A stretch of DNA of 64,000 bases from G963665595 sp963665595 (GCA_963665595.2 CAXXJK010000009.1:124001-188000); one strand, 5' to 3'; counted from the first letter of the stretch, positions 53,380-62,093 are shown. Made by a program: numbers and translations. Notes: generated by a model from the letters alone, not told the origin.

Positions 53380-54297
53380 GTGGAGATCATTGAACTACAT
53401 TCATCGGGTCCTGCTGTTAAAGACGTACAACAACGCCTAGAGCAACTCGGTTACAGTTTAGGTCTTGATGCCAATGAGGGAACTTTTGGCGATGCAACCG
53501 TTTGCGCGGTACAGGCGTTTCGGCGTGACTACCAACTTCCAGACGGTAGTTTTATCGACGCTATAGCATGGTCAGCTCTGGTGGATGCAACATTTTCTCT
53601 CGGCGATCGGATGCTGTATCTACGAATGCCCTACCAACATGGCAATGACGTAAGGATTCTCCAGACCGTTCTCAACATTCTTGGATTTTTCTACCGTGAA
53701 GTTGACGGAATCTTCGGTGGCGAAACTGAGACTGCTGTCCGTGAATTCCAAATCAATACGGGGCTACCCGCTGACGGCATCGCCGGAAATTCGACGTTTG
53801 AAGCCATACATCATCTTGAGCATGTCTGGAAAGGAAAGCCCGTTTCCACTTACGGCGAGGAATCCATGAGTTTTGCTCGTGTGGCAGCTGTGCTTGAGGC
53901 CACACCTCTCTGCATCTATGGTACTGATGCATTCTCAAGAAGAGTAGCGCTTCGTATTTCAAACCTTGCTTCTGCCACCACGACCGCCTCTCGTGTCTTT
54001 TCGGCTGAGACGCTTTCTGCGCCTCCTACACCAGATATGGCATTGATACATATCCTACGCGAACCCGATGCGCCGACCGCCGGCATCCCTCGTGTGGTTT
54101 TTTCAGAAGACCCGTCGTTTCTTCAGCACGTTGTTGCAGCAGTTCAGGAAAGTCGTCATAACTATAATAGATTGATTATCGCGCTTCCTCCGTCTATTAT
54201 TACTTCTGATCTGACAAATCAGTCAGAATCAGGAAAACCCCTTGAACAGCATCTTGCCGTTCGTATTCTTGATGCACTTTGTATTGCCTACATATAA
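53380..54297 (+). CDS. Peptidoglycan-binding-domain protein with unknown C-terminal domain
   Basis: 305 aa without signal peptide. Two PG_binding_1 repeats (about 8-70 with VKDVQQRLEQLGY and about 85-145 with VRILQTVLNILGFF and GIFGGETETAVREFQ). The remaining 150 residues I do not recognise; they keep an alpha/beta look (IYGTDAFSRRVALRISNLA, LIIALPP) and lack the zinc ligands of an amidase_3 domain. Two PG-binding repeats ahead of an amidase-like fold recall actinobacterial CwlM, so a degenerate relative is possible, but this is speculative. GTG 53380 with AAGGAG 12 bases before it. The next gene is a wall hydrolase. Confidence 0.65.
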   Translation: MEIIELHSSGPAVKDVQQRLEQLGYSLGLDANEGTFGDATVCAVQAFRRDYQLPDGSFIDAIAWSALVDATFSLGDRMLYLRMPYQHGNDVRILQTVLNILGFFYREVDGIFGGETETAVREFQINTGLPADGIAGNSTFEAIHHLEHVWKGKPVSTYGEESMSFARVAAVLEATPLCIYGTDAFSRRVALRISNLASATTTASRVFSAETLSAPPTPDMALIHILREPDAPTAGIPRVVFSEDPSFLQHVVAAVQESRHNYNRLIIALPPSIITSDLTNQSESGKPLEQHLAVRILDALCIAYI

Positions 54298-54314
54298 GAT
54301 GAGAGGTGAGTCTC

Positions 54315-55355
54315 TTGGAATCTGCCCGTCCGTCTTCTCGTGTGTTGTTCTGTGCGTGTGCGGTGTGCGTGGCTATTTTCGGGGGGCTCCTTATGCCCTC
54401 CTTTGCCCATGCGGTAACTTCTGCTGAAAAACAGGCTGAGGCAACTGCTGCTCGTGCGCATCTTTCAGATTTGATGGGCGAGCTCGAGATTGCTTCAGAT
54501 AACTACTATACCGCGCTGGACGAACACGATTCAGCCATTGATGCCATGAATGATGCGCAGGATCGGATTGACGCCGCCGTGGCGCAGATAAATCGACTTC
54601 AGGGACACTTGGGCATGCGCGCACGTTCTATGTACAAGAGTGGCTCTACCTCGTTTCTTGACGTTCTTCTTGGGGCATCATCGTTTTCTAACTTCATCAG
54701 TACTTGGGATTTTCTCAATGAGATGAATGCGTCTGACGCTGAGTACGTGGCCCAGACAAAGGTATTGGAGAAGGAAGCTCAGGCGGCACGAGCAGAATAT
54801 GCGACACAAGAAAAAATTGCGGCACAGAAGCTTTCAGAGGCAGAGATTGCACAAAAGGCACTGCAAAATTCTGTTGATGCGTATCAGCATACTGTTGCAA
54901 ATCTTGATGCAGAGGTTTCTGCTTTGATTGCACGAGAAGAAGCAGCGGCTGCAGCGGAAGCAGCTTCTTCTCGTACGAGAAGTGGCGGATACGGCGCTGC
55001 CTATGATGGAAACAACGCGATTGTGGCGGCCGCCTACTCACGCATTGGGTCAGAATATACACAAGCGGCTGGTCGTCGTAATGGTCCTTGGTCTTTTGAC
55101 TGTTCGGGGTTGACGCAGTGGTGCTATGCGCAGGTAGGCATTTCTATTCCCGGTACCTCAAGTACTCAGTACAGTGGCATGCGGCACATTCCTCTCTCCG
55201 AGGCACGCCCCGGTGATGTGCTCTGGATGAGCGGTCATGTTGCGATATATGCAGGAGGGGATATCTACGTGCACGCCTCTACGCCTCAGACGGGTGTTAT
55301 TGAATCAAGCGGTATCTACCGGGCGGGTTTTGAGTGCGCTCTTCGCCCGTATTAA
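54315..55355 (+). CDS. Secreted NlpC/P60 endopeptidase with coiled-coil domain
   Basis: Peptidoglycan endopeptidase of the RipA/PcsB-like build. Signal peptide (about 10-38, ending SFAHA), a long coiled coil (about 40-215, with FLDVLLGASSFSNFIS as in PcsB-type proteins), an Ala/Arg/Ser linker, and an NlpC/P60 catalytic domain (about 235-346) with nucleophile Cys in FDCSGLTQW and the active His in SGHVAIY; a downstream polar residue lies in VHASTP. 346 aa. TTG 54315 is preferred because GAGAGG lies 7 bases before it; GTG 54306 is in frame. The coiled coil may control activation through FtsEX-like partners (family inference). Confidence 0.9.
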   Translation: MESARPSSRVLFCACAVCVAIFGGLLMPSFAHAVTSAEKQAEATAARAHLSDLMGELEIASDNYYTALDEHDSAIDAMNDAQDRIDAAVAQINRLQGHLGMRARSMYKSGSTSFLDVLLGASSFSNFISTWDFLNEMNASDAEYVAQTKVLEKEAQAARAEYATQEKIAAQKLSEAEIAQKALQNSVDAYQHTVANLDAEVSALIAREEAAAAAEAASSRTRSGGYGAAYDGNNAIVAAAYSRIGSEYTQAAGRRNGPWSFDCSGLTQWCYAQVGISIPGTSSTQYSGMRHIPLSEARPGDVLWMSGHVAIYAGGDIYVHASTPQTGVIESSGIYRAGFECALRPY

Positions 55356-55382
55356 AGAAATGACGATCAAAGGGAGCATAGT

Positions 55383-56369
55383 ATGTGCACAGTAGTTGTT
55401 TGGTCTGATAACGGCGTTGCCGATGTTTCTGCAAGAAATATGGATTGGTTTGAAGACATGAAGACCGATCTTTGGATATTTCCTCGTGGCATTAAACGAG
55501 TGGGGCTTGATGTTGAGGGCGAAAATTCACTTGATTGGGTATCAACCTATGGTAGCGTCGTAGCAAGTGTCTATGGTATTGCCGCTGCGGATGGAGTAAA
55601 CGAGAAAGGGCTGGGGGCGCACACGCTCTGGCTGGCGGAATCTGAATATGGTAGTAGAGATAACGCTCTTCCCGGTTTATCGGTCAGCCTTTGGGGACAG
55701 TTTTTCTTAGATAACTTTGCTTCGACGGCAGAAGCTGTTGCATACGCAGAAGAGAATCCTTTTCAGATTGTTACCTTGGCGTTTAGCAGCGCTGGCTATC
55801 TGGCTGCGGTTCATTTGCAGCTTGAGGACGATTCGGGCGACGTTGCAATCTTTGAGTATATAGAGGGAAAACTAGAGATTCATCACAGCCGAGACTATTG
55901 CGTTATGACTAATTCACCGATTTTTGAAGAACAGCTTGAAAATCTTAAAAACTATGAGGAATTTGGAGGGAACACTCCTCTTCCTGGCAGCACGGAAGCG
56001 GCTGATCGATTCGTACGCGCCGCCTATTATCTCAAACGATTACGTGAGCCAGCGTCTGAGCTTGAGGCGATTGCGGGCATAATCAGTGTTCTCAGAAACG
56101 TTGCACAGCCATTTGTCCACCCCGATGAAGAACACCCTAATACCTCTGCGACAATCTGGCGTACCGTTATCGACCACGCGTATGGGACTTACTATTTTGA
56201 GTCGACGATCAGCCCCTATCTTATCTGGCTTGATCTTGAGAATCTGACATTTGACATAGGTGCTCCCGTACGCAAGCTTCCTGTTTCAAGTAATCTCTAC
56301 GATTATATGGGAGAGTCTTCTGGCAAGCTGATAGACGCTGAAGCGTTTATTCCTGCAATGCCCGCCTGA
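55383..56369 (+). CDS. Choloylglycine hydrolase-family amidase (Ntn hydrolase)
   Basis: Linear amide C-N hydrolase related to bile salt hydrolase and penicillin V acylase. After removal of Met, Cys2 is the N-terminal nucleophile; Arg18 and Asp21 (ARNMDW) match the active-site numbering of bile salt hydrolases exactly, and the conserved Asn (MTNSPIF) and Arg (DRFVRA) are also present. 328 aa, no signal peptide. Substrates in the family range from conjugated bile acids to penicillin V and N-acyl homoserine lactones, and sequence alone does not decide. AAGGGAG stands before ATG 55383; the gene is 27 bases after the NlpC/P60 gene. Confidence 0.88.
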   Translation: MCTVVVWSDNGVADVSARNMDWFEDMKTDLWIFPRGIKRVGLDVEGENSLDWVSTYGSVVASVYGIAAADGVNEKGLGAHTLWLAESEYGSRDNALPGLSVSLWGQFFLDNFASTAEAVAYAEENPFQIVTLAFSSAGYLAAVHLQLEDDSGDVAIFEYIEGKLEIHHSRDYCVMTNSPIFEEQLENLKNYEEFGGNTPLPGSTEAADRFVRAAYYLKRLREPASELEAIAGIISVLRNVAQPFVHPDEEHPNTSATIWRTVIDHAYGTYYFESTISPYLIWLDLENLTFDIGAPVRKLPVSSNLYDYMGESSGKLIDAEAFIPAMPA

Positions 56370-56398
56370 TATATGACATCAGTTAACCTACCCGTGCT

Positions 56399-56971
56399 TT
56401 AATACAGGACACAGCTGGTATAGGCGAGTGTCTCTTTGCCGTGATTATAAGGTATGTGTGCCTGAGTACAGACGTCGCTTACAATTAGCCCCGCCGCTTC
56501 CATCGAGACGAGACGTTTCTCGGGGAATCGGCAAGGCTTTTCTGGATAAGTGCAGGTCTCACAAATGGTGCAGGTGCCCGCAGAGAGAAAAAGCATCGGA
56601 GTATTTAACGCTTGCATCCTCTCGAAGAGATCAAGAAAACGATTTTTATGAATAGACTCGCCCTCAAGCATGGTGTCAATATCAAATTCGTCCTCAAGCG
56701 TGACGACGGTTTGTACGACCATGCACTGCGCGTATGAAGCAAAGATGCTCTGGTATTCTTCCAGTTCTTTGCAGGCGGGTGGACATGCCCAGTTGTGCCC
56801 ATATATCCGACAAGTGCCAGAAGCGCACATGTCCCTGACTTCATGGCGAGCATCAAGCTGCGAAGGGTCCATAAACCCGTTATATTCAAAACCGCATATG
56901 CGTGCCAGTTCGTCGGCCGCGTTTAACGTCATAATCTGCCTTCTTCTCTCTATACTCATGCGCTCATTCAC
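56399..56971 (-). CDS. DUF2284 cysteine-rich metal-binding protein
   Basis: 190 aa, 11 or more cysteines. Family landmarks: RDMCASGTCRIYGHNWACPPAC in the first half and SAGTCTICETCTYPEKPCRFPEKR in the second. The function is unknown; the family often accompanies corrinoid methyltransferase and O-demethylase genes, and its cysteines may hold an iron-sulfur cluster. It starts 6 bases after the stop of the corrinoid activator gene (minus strand), so the two are one operon. Start ATG 56971, or ATG 56959 four codons inside. Confidence 0.85.
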   Translation of the reverse strand: MNERMSIERRRQIMTLNAADELARICGFEYNGFMDPSQLDARHEVRDMCASGTCRIYGHNWACPPACKELEEYQSIFASYAQCMVVQTVVTLEDEFDIDTMLEGESIHKNRFLDLFERMQALNTPMLFLSAGTCTICETCTYPEKPCRFPEKRLVSMEAAGLIVSDVCTQAHIPYNHGKETLAYTSCVLY

Positions 56972-56977
56972 TAAAAA

Positions 56978-58480
56978 TTACTCAAACGCCATGGTAGAAA
57001 TGAAAAACTCGTTAAACTCTTTCGAAAGAGAAAGCTCAATATATTCGCAGGTTTTGACAATCTCTTTTAAGCGCACGTGAGCATCGTCTGATACCAGCAA
57101 AGCGCTTGCGCCTTCAGCAGAAGTGTTGCCAACACTCCGTGCGCGATCAAGTAGCTGATAAGGAAATAGACCGATACGTGCGGCATGTTCAAGATTCAGG
57201 AAACGGCCAAAACCTCCTGCTACGGCAAGGCTGGTAACCTCTTCAAGTGTTATGTTCTGAGTACGAAGCAGCGTAAGTATTCCCGAACATATGGCAGCTT
57301 TTGCCAGCTGTACATTGCGTACGTCTCGTTGTGTGACGTACAAGCGATGATCTTCAGTGAGGAAAAATACTGGAGAATCGTTTTCGCATCCCACCAATGG
57401 TGCAATTTCTGGGTCAAGAGTATCTTTTCCAAGGAGGAGTCCAGTGTCATCAATGATATTGAGTTCAAGTGCTAGTGCGAGAGCATCAACAATACCGGAA
57501 CCACATATGCCTATTGGTGGCTGATTACCGATAGTATCGAGAATAAGATGTCCGCCTTCATAACGTAACGAAGAGATTGCTCCCGGCAGTGCTGGCATAC
57601 CAAAATGCAAGGTAGCCCCCTCAAAAACCGGTCCGGCGGCAGTGGCGCAGCATGCGATGTGTCCTCTGTGGGCGAGTGCCATCTCTCCATTCGTTCCAAG
57701 GTCAAGAAATATACCAGTATCTTGCTCGTCGTAGTTACACATCAGCAGGCCAGCGGAGATATCACCGCCTACGTATCCCGCGAGCGCTGGCACAAGGTAG
57801 CAGTCGCCTAACCCCTCAATACGATGATAGTCACCAAATAACGAGAGGGGAGTGAAGGGGCTTGCACCAATGGAATCGGGCCGTAAGCCACAGACAAAAT
57901 GCTGCATGATAGTGTTGCCGGCAATGACCGTCTTGGTAATCTGCTCAGTCTCAATGCCTGCGTTTTTACACAGACGCTGCCGCAATTCTCTGAGCGCATC
58001 TTGAAGACAGTTGACCAGTAGATCAAATTTGCCCTCAATGCTCGCAGTTATACGGCTTATGACATCGGAGCCAAAGACAATTTGAGGATTAGAACAGGTG
58101 GCGCTTGCGACGCGTGTTCCCGTCGCAAGGTCGTAGAGGTGAGCAACTATAGTGGTGGTGCCAACATCAACTGACATACCGTAGCCCACTTTGCCCTTGG
58201 TCGGCAAGAAAGTGCTTGTTGCGCCATCTTCTAAAATGCTAAGGGACCCGTAATCTTCTACCGTTATCTCCATGTCTGCTTGTACCAGTGTCGTGCAAGC
58301 AAGTTTCCAGTTAAGTCCGGTATCATCGCGAATAAGCACGCGACATCGTCCGCAGCTCCCGTGCCCACCGCAGGTAGCGTATATCTCAACACCGAGTTGC
58401 TGCAGAATATCAAGAACATTCATACCCTCACGAACACTCACTGTCTGCGTACCTTCTGTTGAATTCACGGTTACTTTCAT
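56978..58480 (-). CDS. Reductive activator of corrinoid proteins (RACE, ASKHA domain)
   Basis: ATP-dependent enzyme that reduces inactive Co(II) corrinoid protein back to Co(I). An N-terminal [2Fe-2S] domain shows Cys37-x5-Cys43-x2-Cys46 and Cys62; a linker leads to the DUF4445 ASKHA domain with the phosphate loop SVDVGTTTIVAHLYD, FLDLGTNGEMAL and GICGSGIVDAL. 500 aa, somewhat shorter than classic RamA-type proteins, which have [4Fe-4S] clusters at the C-terminus. Divergent from the corrinoid protein gene at 58729, its likely partner, and cotranscribed with the DUF2284 gene. Confidence 0.92.
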   Translation of the reverse strand: MKVTVNSTEGTQTVSVREGMNVLDILQQLGVEIYATCGGHGSCGRCRVLIRDDTGLNWKLACTTLVQADMEITVEDYGSLSILEDGATSTFLPTKGKVGYGMSVDVGTTTIVAHLYDLATGTRVASATCSNPQIVFGSDVISRITASIEGKFDLLVNCLQDALRELRQRLCKNAGIETEQITKTVIAGNTIMQHFVCGLRPDSIGASPFTPLSLFGDYHRIEGLGDCYLVPALAGYVGGDISAGLLMCNYDEQDTGIFLDLGTNGEMALAHRGHIACCATAAGPVFEGATLHFGMPALPGAISSLRYEGGHLILDTIGNQPPIGICGSGIVDALALALELNIIDDTGLLLGKDTLDPEIAPLVGCENDSPVFFLTEDHRLYVTQRDVRNVQLAKAAICSGILTLLRTQNITLEEVTSLAVAGGFGRFLNLEHAARIGLFPYQLLDRARSVGNTSAEGASALLVSDDAHVRLKEIVKTCEYIELSLSKEFNEFFISTMAFE

Positions 58481-58728
58481 TTGTGACCCGTTCTCTTGTT
58501 CAGGTGATGCACGGATGTAAAAAATACTGCTTGGTGAAAAAATGCGCGGACGTAGAGAATGTTGCTTGGTGTGGAACAGACGCCGTATGCGTAAAATGCT
58601 TCATGATAATCTAAGCATCTCCTTGAAACTAACGTAAGGCCAGAGTATCATCGAATAGTTAGAAGTATGTATCAGTACATGTCGTTTCCACAAGAGATAG
58701 TTGCGTTATTTCAAAGGAAAGGATCGGA
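58481..58728. promoter_or_regulatory. Divergent regulatory region of the corrinoid module
   Basis: No gene is seen. TGCTTGGTG occurs twice in direct repeat (about 58529 and 58562), and ATGTA-TCAG-TACAT (58668-58681) is an inverted repeat 48 bases before the corrinoid-protein start. These are candidate operators for a regulator that is not in the window. The ribosome binding site of the plus-strand gene is AAAGGAAAGGA. Confidence 0.4.
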
Positions 58729-59364
58729 ATGTCTATACTCGACGAAATCAAGGATGTAACAGAAAGAGGAAAGCGAAAAGAGATAGGGCCTCTCGTAGAG
58801 AAGGCGTTGGCTGACGGAGAAGATCCCCAGGCGATTCTCGACGCAATGATTGCTGGCATGGATGTTGTTGGCGACAAATTTTCTCGAGGCGAATCATTTG
58901 TTCCCGAGATGCTTGTTGCAGCCCGCACTATGTCTGTAGGAACAGATATTCTTAAACCTGTTCTCGTTGAAAGTGGCGCGAAGCCTATCGGCAAGGCCGT
59001 TATTGGCACAGTAAAGGCTGATATGCATGATATCGGTAAGAATCTTGTTAGAATGATGATAGAAAGCAAGGGCGTTGAGATAGAAGATCTTGGCGTTGAC
59101 GTTGCTCCTGAAGTCTTTGTTGACTACCTGAAGAATCATCCCGATTGCCAAGTCCTCTGTCTTTCTGCTCTTCTTACCACCACGATGCCTAATTTAGGAG
59201 AGACGATCAAGGCTCTTCAAGAGGCCGGTCTTCGCGATCAGGTAAAGATAATGGTAGGTGGTGCTCCGGTTACACAAGAATTTGCCACGAGCATCGGTGC
59301 CGATGCCTACACTCTTGATGCGGGCGCTGCAGGCGAAAAGATAGTCGAACTCTTAACAGCGTAA
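58729..59364 (+). CDS. Corrinoid protein (B12-binding methyltransferase component)
   Basis: Carries the methyl group on cobalt between two methyltransferases. N-terminal B12-binding helical cap (about 1-88, FVPEMLVAARTM), then the Rossmann-like domain with the base-off motif Asp98-x-His100-x-x-Gly103 (KADMHDIGKNL); His100 is the lower axial ligand. The later CLSALLTTTMPNL and VGGAPV are also family motifs. 211 aa, the standard size for MtaC/MtvC/MttC-like proteins. The substrate depends on the partner methyltransferase. It is followed by its own terminator, so it can be made in excess over the genes downstream. Confidence 0.94.
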   Translation: MSILDEIKDVTERGKRKEIGPLVEKALADGEDPQAILDAMIAGMDVVGDKFSRGESFVPEMLVAARTMSVGTDILKPVLVESGAKPIGKAVIGTVKADMHDIGKNLVRMMIESKGVEIEDLGVDVAPEVFVDYLKNHPDCQVLCLSALLTTTMPNLGETIKALQEAGLRDQVKIMVGGAPVTQEFATSIGADAYTLDAGAAGEKIVELLTA

Positions 59365-59414
59365 ACCTGCAATCAGATGTCTTTTTCAAAGACGCATAGA
59401 ACTCTTATTAGACG

Positions 59415-59450
59415 AAAGGCCCGGAACCATCTTTGGCTGCGGGCCTTTTA
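59415..59450 (+). terminator. Terminator after the corrinoid protein gene
   Basis: AAAGGCCCG (59415-59423), 16-base loop, CGGGCCTTT (59440-59448), then TTA: a 9-bp stem with short T-run. Confidence 0.8.
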
Positions 59451-59492
59451 ATAAGATAGAAAGACGAAATGACTTCCCTGAAGACAACTTGA

Positions 59493-59506
59493 GATGTTTT
59501 AACATC
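59493..59506 (+). promoter_or_regulatory. Candidate operator before the metF-metV fusion
   Basis: GATGTT-TT-AACATC is a 14-bp perfect inverted repeat, 60 bases before ATG 59566 and downstream of the preceding terminator. Confidence 0.35.
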
Positions 59507-59565
59507 GCGTAGTGTTTCTGTCAGGGTATGTGATTTGTCTGATAAAAGGGCAGTGGAGGGTTTTG

Positions 59566-61173
59566 ATGTCTAATCGATTGAAAGAAGCTTTTGAAAACGA
59601 CGAGTTTGTTATTACGTTTGAGTTGATTCCTGGACGTGGCGCGCATGAGATATCCCAAGAGAAAGCTTTACAAGAGGCCGAGCGCATCTTTCAGACCGGT
59701 CGAGTACACGCTGTTTCCATAACGGATAATCCGGGAGGAAACCCTGCAATACTGGCGGACTCCATCGCAGAAGAATTGTATGCGCGGGGTATTACGCCAC
59801 TTGTTCACTTTACCTGCAAAGACCGCAATAGAAATCAATGTGCTAGTCAACTCTATTCTTTGGAGCGCAAGGGTATCGAAAATCTTCTGGTGATGACAGG
59901 AGACTATACCTATTCTGGGTGGCAGGGGCGTCCACGCCCCGTGTTTGATCTAGACCCAGTACAACTACTTCAAATGATACGAGACATGAACGAGGGGCTC
60001 ACCGTTTCTGGGCCACGTGGCGACTCTCAAGAACAGGCAACTCACTTTCACGCGGGCGCTGTTGTCAGCCCGTTTAAATGGACCGAAGGAGAGACTCTGA
60101 CTCAGTATCTCAAACTAGAGAAAAAGATACTTTCCGGTGCACCGTTTGTTGTGTCTCAACTGGGATATGACGCTCGCAAGATGGAAGAGCTGATGCTCTA
60201 TCTTAATCAACAGGGTTACAAGATTCCTGTTATAGCAAACATCTACGTTATCTCCGCTGGAACCGCCCGTTTCATGAAAGGTGGAAATATTCCTGGTGGA
60301 TATATGAGCGATGAATTTCTTGAGATTCTTCAGGAAGAAGCGAAAGCCGAGGATAAGGGCAAAGCGGCGCGTCACCTCAGGGCAGCAAAGATGATTGCCA
60401 TTGCGCGCGGGCTTGGTTATGCGGGTATTCATATTGGTGGACTTAATCTGACTGCCGCTGATCTGGTTGAAATCCTTGATAGTTCCGATGCAATACAGAG
60501 TGATTGGCGGATATGGGCCCAAGAAATTCATTATGGGCAGCCAGATGGATTTTACCTCTACAAGCCTGCGCGAGATGACGCAGGAAAAACTACTGGCCTG
60601 AATACCACAGAGTTTTCTCCGAGAAATGAGATTCGAAGAGATCGTAAAATTCTCAAGACCTATGGTATGTCGCGCTTTTTTCACTACTGGGTACTCACAA
60701 AAGATGAACGTGGGTTCAAGATTTTGAAAAAGGTAATGGATAGGCGTGAGCGGAAAAAGGGCATTCATCGCCATCATGGGTTAGAACATCTGTCAAAAGT
60801 TGTCCTCTACGGGTGCATGGATTGCGGCGATTGCGGCCTTGAGCCCGCGATATATACCTGTCCCATGACTCAGTGTCCCAAGTGCCAGCGAAATGGTCCC
60901 TGTGGCGGAAGCATGGACGGCTGGTGCGAGGTATTTCCTCAGGAGAGATTCTGTATCTATTTCAAAGCATATCATCGCCTGAAAAAATACGATGAACTGT
61001 ATAAGTTGGATTCATTTATAACTCCTCCCAATAACTGGGATTTCTTTGAAACCTCAGCATGGAGTAACTACACACATGAGCGTGACAACACGGCACATCG
61101 GCAACAATTACCTCCGCAGGGTGAACGTGCAAAAATTGCAGAAATTCTAGATGAAACGATTGACAACGGTTAG
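59566..61173 (+). CDS. Methylenetetrahydrofolate reductase with fused MetV-like cysteine-rich domain
   Basis: Interconverts methylene- and methyl-tetrahydrofolate. Residues about 1-300 form the MetF TIM barrel (FVITFELIPGRG, SITDNPGGNP, LVHFTCKDRNR, ENLLVMTGDY). Residues about 385-500 form the MTHFR C-terminal (MetV-like) domain with a dense cysteine array, CMDCGDCGLEP and CPMTQCPKCQRNGPCGG, then WCEV. In acetogens such as Moorella, MetV is a separate small subunit; here it is one polypeptide of 535 aa. The cysteines likely hold iron-sulfur or zinc and couple the enzyme to another electron carrier. GGAGGG 6 bases before ATG 59566 fixes the start. The methyltransferase gene follows after 8 bases. 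Confidence 0.9.
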   Translation: MSNRLKEAFENDEFVITFELIPGRGAHEISQEKALQEAERIFQTGRVHAVSITDNPGGNPAILADSIAEELYARGITPLVHFTCKDRNRNQCASQLYSLERKGIENLLVMTGDYTYSGWQGRPRPVFDLDPVQLLQMIRDMNEGLTVSGPRGDSQEQATHFHAGAVVSPFKWTEGETLTQYLKLEKKILSGAPFVVSQLGYDARKMEELMLYLNQQGYKIPVIANIYVISAGTARFMKGGNIPGGYMSDEFLEILQEEAKAEDKGKAARHLRAAKMIAIARGLGYAGIHIGGLNLTAADLVEILDSSDAIQSDWRIWAQEIHYGQPDGFYLYKPARDDAGKTTGLNTTEFSPRNEIRRDRKILKTYGMSRFFHYWVLTKDERGFKILKKVMDRRERKKGIHRHHGLEHLSKVVLYGCMDCGDCGLEPAIYTCPMTQCPKCQRNGPCGGSMDGWCEVFPQERFCIYFKAYHRLKKYDELYKLDSFITPPNNWDFFETSAWSNYTHERDNTAHRQQLPPQGERAKIAEILDETIDNG

Positions 61174-61181
61174 GAGATACC

Positions 61182-61988
61182 ATGATTATCATTGGAGAAA
61201 AAATTAATGGCTTCATCCCTAAAACACTTGCGGCTATCGAAGCACGAGACGAAGATTATATTCGAGAAATTGCAAACGGCCAGGTTGCAGGAGGAGCTGA
61301 TTTTCTAGACATATGTGCGGGCACGGCTCCTGATATTGAGCGCGAGACTCTGGAATGGCTGATAGGAATCACCCAAGACACAGTCGATACCCCTCTGTGC
61401 ATCGACAGCACCGATCCTGAACTGATTGTTGAGATGATGAAGCTTGCCAAAAAGCCGGGCATTGTAAATTCAATATCTCTGGAAGCGGGAAAATGTGAGA
61501 CCATTTTTCCTGTAATTGCTGGTACCGACTGGAAGGTTGTTGCGCTTACGTGCGACAACAATGGTATACCCGATGATCCAAAGGTTAAATATGAGATAGC
61601 TGCCAAAATCATTGCGTTGGCAGCTGAATATGGCATCACGCATGACCGTATATTTATTGATCCGCTCGTTACCACTCTGGCGACCAAAGAGGACTCCCTG
61701 ATTAATTTCACGGAAGCTATTCGGCTTATCAAAGCAGATTACTCTGAAATTCATTTCACCTCCGGATTGAGCAACATATCGTTTGGCATGCCGTATCGCA
61801 AAGCAATCAATATGCAATTCCTTGCGTTTTCTATGGCGGCTGGCATGGATAGTGCCATCATGGATCCGATGTCAGCTGATATGCAGGCAACGCTGCATGC
61901 ATCTAACGCTTTGCTCGGTAACGACGAATATTGCATGGACTATCTTGAGGCATATCGCGCAGGCCTTTTTGGAGTCAAGCCTAAGTAA
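61182..61988 (+). CDS. Corrinoid:tetrahydrofolate methyltransferase (pterin-binding domain)
   Basis: Moves the methyl group between the corrinoid protein and tetrahydrofolate (methyltransferase II of demethylase systems; related to MtvA, MtgA and AcsE). A pterin-binding TIM barrel of 268 aa: IIIGEKINGF, GGADFLDICAGT, LCIDSTDPELI, VNSISLE, DPLVTTLAT and SNISFGMPYRKAIN are all family elements, with the usual Asp and Asn for pterin binding. Its B12-binding partner is the corrinoid protein encoded upstream. Operon with the reductase gene; terminated by a strong hairpin. Confidence 0.92.
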   Translation: MIIIGEKINGFIPKTLAAIEARDEDYIREIANGQVAGGADFLDICAGTAPDIERETLEWLIGITQDTVDTPLCIDSTDPELIVEMMKLAKKPGIVNSISLEAGKCETIFPVIAGTDWKVVALTCDNNGIPDDPKVKYEIAAKIIALAAEYGITHDRIFIDPLVTTLATKEDSLINFTEAIRLIKADYSEIHFTSGLSNISFGMPYRKAINMQFLAFSMAAGMDSAIMDPMSADMQATLHASNALLGNDEYCMDYLEAYRAGLFGVKPK

Positions 61989-62024
61989 TGGTGTTGCTCT
62001 TGTTGGGCTTAAAGCATTAACTGC

Positions 62025-62065
62025 AAAATTACCCGCCAAACAGAACGTTTGGCGGGTAATTTTTC
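62025..62065. terminator. Strong bidirectional terminator
   Basis: AAAATTACCCGCCAAAC (62025-62041), loop AGAAC, GTTTGGCGGGTAATTTT (62047-62063), T. A perfect 17-bp stem with A-run and T-run on opposite sides, so it can work for both the plus-strand methyltransferase gene and the minus-strand gene ending at 62094. Confidence 0.9.
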
Positions 62066-62093
62066 TATCGAACTGTAAAGCTATTCAGATGTT

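Noticed and set aside
55383..56369. Naming the amidase as bile salt hydrolase
   Set aside because: The active site is shared by penicillin V acylases and other amidases, so the specific name is not supported.
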